Assembly (NCBI GenBank): GCA_016875155.1
Contig: VGSD01000007.1
Coordinates: forward strand, 1 to 16,011
Direction of reading: 5' to 3'
Origin: Deltaproteobacteria bacterium
GTDB lineage: Bacteria; Desulfobacterota; BSN033; UBA1163
DNA: 16,011 nt
Part shown: in pieces, positions 13,542 through 16,011 of the stretch
Layout: each line of letters begins with the position of its first letter
Numbering within the stretch: the first letter of the stretch is position 1
Notes under the pieces: generated by a model
Databases searched by the model: none
Seen by the model: only the letters and a program-made list of their open reading frames with translations
Told to the model about the DNA's origin: nothing
Position numbers and translations under genes: made by a program

Positions 13542-13619
13542 ACAGGATATCAGGATACCAGGTTACCAGGAGACCAGGTTTTCCTGATACCCTGATATCC
13601 TGATGTCCTGGTATCCTGT
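13542..13619. repeat. Imperfect palindrome of CAGGATAC/ACCAGG words between convergent genes
   Basis: The left arm is built of ACAGGATA, TCAGGATACCAGG, TTACCAGG and AGACCAGG; after TTTT the right arm returns CCTGATACCC, TGATATCC, TGATGTCC, TGGTATCCTGT. The arms are inverted repeats of each other with mismatches, and each arm is itself a run of 8-base word variants. It fills the whole gap between two convergent genes, so its RNA would form a long hairpin on either strand and may end transcription. Confidence 0.75.
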
Positions 13620-14188
13620 CACGGAGTTGCTATCTTCTTTCCTAACTCAAAGGCCTTTCCTTTAATCTTTTCATTTTTTTCTATCTCTCCCTTTGCATAG
13701 GCAGAGGCTTGAACCGCGGGAAGTAATTTAAGTTCAGCGAGTTTACAAGTCTCTTTGAAACTATGGACAATGGGATCGGACGTATGGACATCTGGAGCTC
13801 CACAAACAGTGATCAGGCCGATCTTTTTTCCTATCATCTTCGGTGCATAGGCTTTGTGCCAGGTCCAATTCCCATCGAAAAAAGCGCACCAGCGGTCCAG
13901 ATAGGCTTTCATCTGCGATGTCATCCCCCAAAAGTAGAGAGGAACACTATGAATAATGGCATCGGCTTGGAGAATCTTCTTATGAATCTCACCCATATCA
14001 TCCCGGATCACGCAAATTCCTGTCTCGTTGCACTTCTCACAATCGAGACATCCCAATATCTTCTTTCGGCTCAGGGTAATCTTCTCCACTCTGGCTCCCA
14101 TCTCCTTTGCTCCTGCCAGAGCCTGATCCAGAAGAATGTCGCTGTTTCCTCCCACCCTTGGACTTCCAAGCACGCCCAGCACTTTCAT
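13619..14188 (-). CDS. Iron-sulfur flavoprotein / FMN-dependent NAD(P)H reductase family
   Basis: A 189-residue flavodoxin-fold redox protein. The FMN-binding loop is GSPRVGGNS (8-16), with SVPLYFWGMTSQMK (81-94) as second flavin segment. CLDCEKCNETGIC at 47-59 gives C-x2-C-x2-C-x5-C (Cys47, 50, 53, 59), the compact 4Fe-4S motif of iron-sulfur flavoproteins first described from methanogens; these pass electrons in anaerobes and help against oxygen. Start ATG 14188 has GGAGGAG just upstream; a longer frame to 14248 would begin inside the -35 box. It has its own promoter at 14220-14248 with an inverted repeat, so redox or ligand control is possible. Electron partner unknown. Confidence 0.87.
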   Translation of the reverse strand: MKVLGVLGSPRVGGNSDILLDQALAGAKEMGARVEKITLSRKKILGCLDCEKCNETGICVIRDDMGEIHKKILQADAIIHSVPLYFWGMTSQMKAYLDRWCAFFDGNWTWHKAYAPKMIGKKIGLITVCGAPDVHTSDPIVHSFKETCKLAELKLLPAVQASAYAKGEIEKNEKIKGKAFELGKKIATP

Positions 14189-14219
14189 AGCTCTCCTCCG
14201 TTTATATAATATGATCTGG

Positions 14220-14248
14220 CTTATAAATCTTTGGCCTCCCAAAGTCAA
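14220..14248 (-). promoter_or_regulatory. Promoter of iron-sulfur flavoprotein gene, with inverted repeat
   Basis: On the minus strand, -35 TTGACT (14248-14243), 17-base spacer, -10 TATAAG (14225-14220); start expected near 14213, a leader of about 25 bases. A perfect inverted repeat CTTTGG-CCTC-CCAAAG (14229-14244) fills the spacer and touches the -35 box, a fitting place for a repressor site. Confidence 0.75.
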
Positions 14249-14412
14249 CCCTTCGACTCCACATAAAATGATGAAGATTGCTCAAGGTTGACCCTGAGAG
14301 ACAATTCTTCACTGCGTCTTCAAAGAAGCGGTTTACCTTCGACTTAAGGCTTCGGCGAACTCAGCCGAGCCGCTCGGGCCAGGGGAATTACCGCCGAATG
14401 CGTCAACCCTTC

Positions 14413-14444
14413 GTTCTCTCCGACCCCTGTTCTCTCCGACCCCT
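14413..14444. repeat. Perfect 16-base tandem duplication
   Basis: GTTCTCTCCGACCCCT occurs at 14413-14428 and again, without gap, at 14429-14444. The second copy ends at the first base of the TTGACA box of the promoter candidate, so copy number could alter upstream promoter context. Confidence 0.85.
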
Positions 14445-14472
14445 TGACACGCTGTTTTCTATTTAGTACAAA
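14444..14472 (+). promoter_or_regulatory. Possible promoter for the 121-residue protein gene
   Basis: TTGACA (14444-14449), 17-base spacer, TACAAA (14467-14472). Transcripts would carry a leader of about 150 bases that includes hairpin element copy C before the ATG at 14633. Confidence 0.45.
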
Positions 14473-14491
14473 CGCAATAAATAATTTAACC

Positions 14492-14563
14492 TGTAGGGCA
14501 AGGCTTAAGCCTTGCCTGCCTACTGCAGGCAGGCTTTAAGCAACCCTAAAGGGTTGCCCTACA
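14492..14563. repeat. REP-like three-hairpin element, copy C (reverse of copy A)
   Basis: Outer ends TGTAGGGC (14492-14499) / GCCCTACA (14556-14563). Hairpins: GCAAGGC-TTAA-GCCTTGC (14498-14515), GCCTGCCT-ACTGC-AGGCAGGC (14514-14534) and GCAACCC-TAAA-GGGTTGC (14540-14557). The order of the two outer stems is reversed relative to copy A, so it is the same element in the other orientation; the ends changed from GCG/CGC to GGC/GCC on both sides, keeping the pairing. Confidence 0.85.
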
Positions 14564-14632
14564 AAATATTTAATGTGCTTGTAATAGTACGCTTCACTTC
14601 AAAGTTAGCCATCCTGTATCGAAAAAGAGCCC

Positions 14633-14998
14633 ATGAAAAAAAGTGGAAAAAAGGACAAGATTCCAGAAAAGATCGGTCCAAAGAAACAGGAGGGTTGTTC
14701 TTTTGGTTGGGAAAAATTGATCGAGATGAAAGAAAGTAAGATTCAATTTTTCGCTGGAGACGGGTTTAAACGTTTGCGAATATTGGACATGGACGAGAAG
14801 ACAAAAAATCTCCATATGGTCTGTGAGTTGGGGAGAAAAACGTGGCCACTTCATTTCGATAAATTGGAGGAACTGCACGACAAGATTCACGAAGGTAAGA
14901 TTAAACTGATCCCTTATGAGATCGATCGCCTGATGCCCACCTGGGGAAACTTCATCACCGGTCTATTTAAATACCTGGGGTGTGAGTCGAAAAAATAG
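14633..14998 (+). CDS. Unknown small basic protein (121 aa)
   Basis: Not recognised. The 121-residue protein starts with a Lys-rich tail (KKSGKKDKIPEKIGPKKQEG), then a compact domain: KIQFFAGDGFKRLRILDMDE, LHMVCELGRKTWPLHFDKLEELHDKI, and a C-terminal helix after PTWGNF ending GLFKYLGC. No signal peptide or membrane helix; likely cytosolic. Composition and strand/helix alternation look like a real folded protein, and a possible promoter lies at 14444. The ribosome site (AAAGAG) is moderate. It is alone between a repeat-rich spacer and an acyl-CoA dehydrogenase stub, so context does not help. Confidence 0.6.
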   Translation: MKKSGKKDKIPEKIGPKKQEGCSFGWEKLIEMKESKIQFFAGDGFKRLRILDMDEKTKNLHMVCELGRKTWPLHFDKLEELHDKIHEGKIKLIPYEIDRLMPTWGNFITGLFKYLGCESKK

Positions 14999-15099
14999 TA
15001 TTAGCGCTCAAAAATATTGTTACGGATTACGGGGTATAGAGGGTGACAAGGAGCTCACACTTCTCGTCAGAAATATTTCTAAGTTTATGCTTGGTTTCA

Positions 15100-15221
15100 G
15101 ATTCCCGAGGGAAACACCCTTCTTCGTCAATCTCATGCGCAATAGGAGCCAGCTCAGCCCTTACAAATTCTCGAACCATGCGCCTGATCTGTCTCTGTTT
15201 GGGTAAAAGGTTAAAATCCAA
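15100..15221 (-). pseudogene. 5' stub of an acyl-CoA dehydrogenase gene
   Basis: The minus-strand frame reads LDFNLLPKQRQIRRMVREFV followed by RAELAPIAHEIDEEGCFPRE, a clear match to the N-terminal helix of acyl-CoA dehydrogenases (about 40 of some 380 residues). AGGTGA (15232-15227) sits 5 bases before a TTG at 15221 that fits the family start; GTG 15230 is an alternative. After FPRE the sequence is unrelated and the frame ends at 15027. The dehydrogenase domains are absent, so it is the leftover start of a deleted gene, with its ribosome site preserved. Confidence 0.75.
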
Positions 15222-15252
15222 ATTAATCACCTCAACTTTGATTTAATTTTTC

Positions 15253-15282
15253 TTGAATATCATAAAAGCATAATATTAAAAT
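15253..15282 (+). promoter_or_regulatory. Promoter of the 116-residue protein gene
   Basis: TTGAAT (15253-15258), 18-base spacer, TAAAAT (15277-15282), in very AT-rich DNA; start expected near 15289. AAGGAG follows at 15308-15313 before ATG 15318. Confidence 0.5.
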
Positions 15283-15317
15283 ATCAATGAGGGCAAAATA
15301 TTCATCAAGGAGTCAAA

Positions 15318-15668
15318 ATGAACTTGATCGAAGAGATAAAAAATACCCTCCGGATGGAAGTCAGGCCAAATTCGCAAGGATTAGAATATCTGGAAGCCGT
15401 TTTTCGAAAAAGTGACGTTGGGTCGCTCAACTCTTTATTGAGAAAATATTTTGGCACAGAAATAAAACCCCATGGCAAAGAAATAATCCTACCACCCATC
15501 ATTCAAAAATTGGTCGATTCCATTGGAGGCCTCCGGCCTGGACAATTTTTAATTTACAAACAAGAGAATCAATTGGTAACCTACACGGCCCTCTGGCCAT
15601 GGGAATCCAACCCAGAAAAAATAACATTAAAAACTGGGGTATGGAAAATCGACCCAACGAACTTTTAA
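15318..15668 (+). CDS. Unknown small protein (116 aa)
   Basis: Not recognised. The 116-residue protein has a helical N-terminal half (NLIEEIKNTLRMEVRPNSQG, LEYLEAVFRKSDVGSLNSLL) followed by RKYFGTEIKPHGKEI and a strand-rich C-terminal part (GQFLIYKQENQLVTYTALWPW). No signal peptide, membrane segment or cysteine. A strong AAGGAG 4 bases before the ATG and its own promoter and terminator (15694-15734) indicate a real single-gene unit. The base composition is AT-richer than the mla operon, which hints at later acquisition. Confidence 0.68.
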   Translation: MNLIEEIKNTLRMEVRPNSQGLEYLEAVFRKSDVGSLNSLLRKYFGTEIKPHGKEIILPPIIQKLVDSIGGLRPGQFLIYKQENQLVTYTALWPWESNPEKITLKTGVWKIDPTNF

Positions 15669-15693
15669 ATTCTTCCAAGATCTTAGATCTATA

Positions 15694-15734
15694 AAAAAGA
15701 AGAGGTTGAGAAATCATCTCAACCTCTTCTTTTT
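15694..15734. terminator. Bidirectional terminator shared with tRNA-Leu
   Basis: An 18-bp perfect stem (15694-15711 with 15717-15734), core GAAGAGGTTGAGA / TCTCAACCTCTTC, loop AATCA, with A-run on the left and T-run on the right. It ends the 116-residue protein gene on plus and, 4 bases after its encoded CCA, tRNA-Leu on minus. Confidence 0.93.
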
Positions 15735-15737
15735 ATT

Positions 15738-15826
15738 TGGTGCCTAGGGCCGGACTTGAACCGGCACGGTGGGGGGCCACCGAGGGATTTTAAGTCCCTT
15801 GCGTCTACCAATTCCGCCACCCAGGC
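15738..15826 (-). tRNA. tRNA-Leu (anticodon UAA)
   Basis: The minus strand reads GCCTGGGTGGCGGAATTGG at the 5' end, with A/B boxes, anticodon stem-loop AGGGA-CTTAAAA-TCCCT (anticodon TAA), a long variable arm (CGGTGGCCCCCCACCG) as expected for a class II leucine tRNA, T-arm GCCGGTTCAAGTCCGGC, acceptor pairing GCCTGGG/CCTAGGC with one G-U, discriminator A, and an encoded CCA (15738-15740). Confidence 0.97.
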
Positions 15827-15832
15827 TTAAAC

Positions 15833-15870
15833 ATCCATTGTTCGTTGTCCATTGTCAGTCGTTGGTTAAT
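15833..15870. repeat. Word-repeat tract (CCATTGTC)
   Basis: CATCCATTGTTCGTTG, TCCATTGTCAGTCGTTGG: the words CCATTG and TCGTTG recur with small changes just upstream of tRNA-Leu on its leader side. Confidence 0.45.
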
Positions 15871-15884
15871 AATTTAAATCATGA

Positions 15885-15911
15885 TTTATACTCTTTGACG
15901 ATTTTTGTCAA
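15885..15911 (-). promoter_or_regulatory. Possible tRNA-Leu promoter
   Basis: On the minus strand TTGACA (15911-15906), a 15-base spacer, TATAAA (15890-15885). The -35 box is half of an inverted repeat TTGAC-N7-GTCAA (15895-15911) whose other half could serve as a -35 for the divergent ilvD gene, though no good plus-strand -10 was found. Confidence 0.45.
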
Positions 15912-15973
15912 GATATGTTATTCATTGATTGCAGTGATTCAAAATCAGATGACAACGAATGAAGGAGAAAAGT

Positions 15974-16011
15974 ATGCGATCGGATCGAATGAAGAAAGGC
16001 ATTGAAAGGGC
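15974..16011 (+). CDS. ilvD: Dihydroxy-acid dehydratase, first 12 codons (cut by window edge)
   Basis: ATG 15974 follows AAGGAGAAAAG. Only 12 codons are present: MRSDRMKKGIER, which is the highly conserved start of dihydroxy-acid dehydratase (MRSD-x-x-KKGxERAPHRSL). The enzyme is a 4Fe-4S or 2Fe-2S dehydratase in valine, leucine and isoleucine synthesis. The call rests on this short but distinctive N-terminus. Confidence 0.72.
   Translation, partial: MRSDRMKKGIER

Larger units (their letters stand above)
14249..14632. other. Spacer of 384 bases with repeats and a possible promoter
   Basis: No credible gene. It contains degenerate palindromic words around 14337-14380 (CTTCGACTTAAGGCTTCGGC, CTCAGCCGAGCCGCTCGG), a perfect 16-base tandem duplication (14413-14444), a TTGACA-N17-TACAAA promoter candidate (14444-14472) and hairpin element copy C (14492-14563). 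CAACCCTTCG occurs at both 14246 and 14404. Confidence 0.5.

Noticed and set aside
13542..13619. CRISPR array
   Set aside because: Units are 8-base words with no spacers of constant length; no cas genes are present.
15738..15826. Integration site for a mobile island at tRNA-Leu
   Set aside because: No integrase and no direct repeat of the tRNA 3' end was seen in the window.

Overview
The window looks like chromosomal DNA of a Gram-negative anaerobe, most likely a Deltaproteobacteria/Desulfobacterota-type organism. Evidence: a complete retrograde lipid transport (mla) operon needs an outer membrane; the alaC-hom order is familiar from that group; an iron-sulfur flavoprotein fits anaerobic redox; a PEP-CTERM sorting tail implies an exosortase; and short hairpin repeats are scattered between genes. 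The taxon is inference; no rRNA is present.

Layout. Positions 1-4387 are all on the minus strand: the start of homoserine dehydrogenase (hom, cut by the window edge), an AlaC-type aminotransferase, RecG helicase and a 67-residue zinc-ribbon protein. Positions 4388-5460 are a scar region holding gene fragments: a short orphan ORF, a PIN-type toxin stub overlapped by an antitoxin-like tail, and the C-terminal end of a PEP-CTERM protein closed by a strong terminator. Positions 5488-6340 (minus) carry an intact mntA-hepT type VII toxin-antitoxin pair. Back to back with it, 6437-9902 (plus) is an mlaE-F-D-C-A operon. Then come a PilZ protein, a compact signal peptidase I with an overlapping unknown membrane protein, and a promoter-led cluster of a stand-alone archaeal-type GMP synthase ATPase subunit, a SAM methyltransferase and a small His-rich protein. 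A convergent iron-sulfur flavoprotein follows, then two unknown small proteins, the 5' stub of an acyl-CoA dehydrogenase, tRNA-Leu(UAA) and the first codons of ilvD.

How the parts work together. MlaF (ATPase), MlaE (permease), MlaD (MCE ring), MlaC (periplasmic carrier) and MlaA (outer-membrane component) form one lipid-trafficking machine. MntA neutralises HepT, in the known systems by AMPylation. alaC and hom belong to amino-acid metabolism, as does ilvD at the other end.

Most notable observations: (1) a family of two/three-hairpin elements (1757-1832, 4171-4231, 14492-14563) whose loops and outer ends are conserved while the stems differ, one of which supplies the C-terminus and stop codon of a gene; (2) divergent, apparently leaderless promoters for mntA and mlaE; (3) an apparent ATT start codon for the methyltransferase, behind a perfect Shine-Dalgarno; (4) the GuaAb-like/methyltransferase/His-rich cluster; (5) intergenic spacers built from imperfectly repeated short words, a different word in each spacer.
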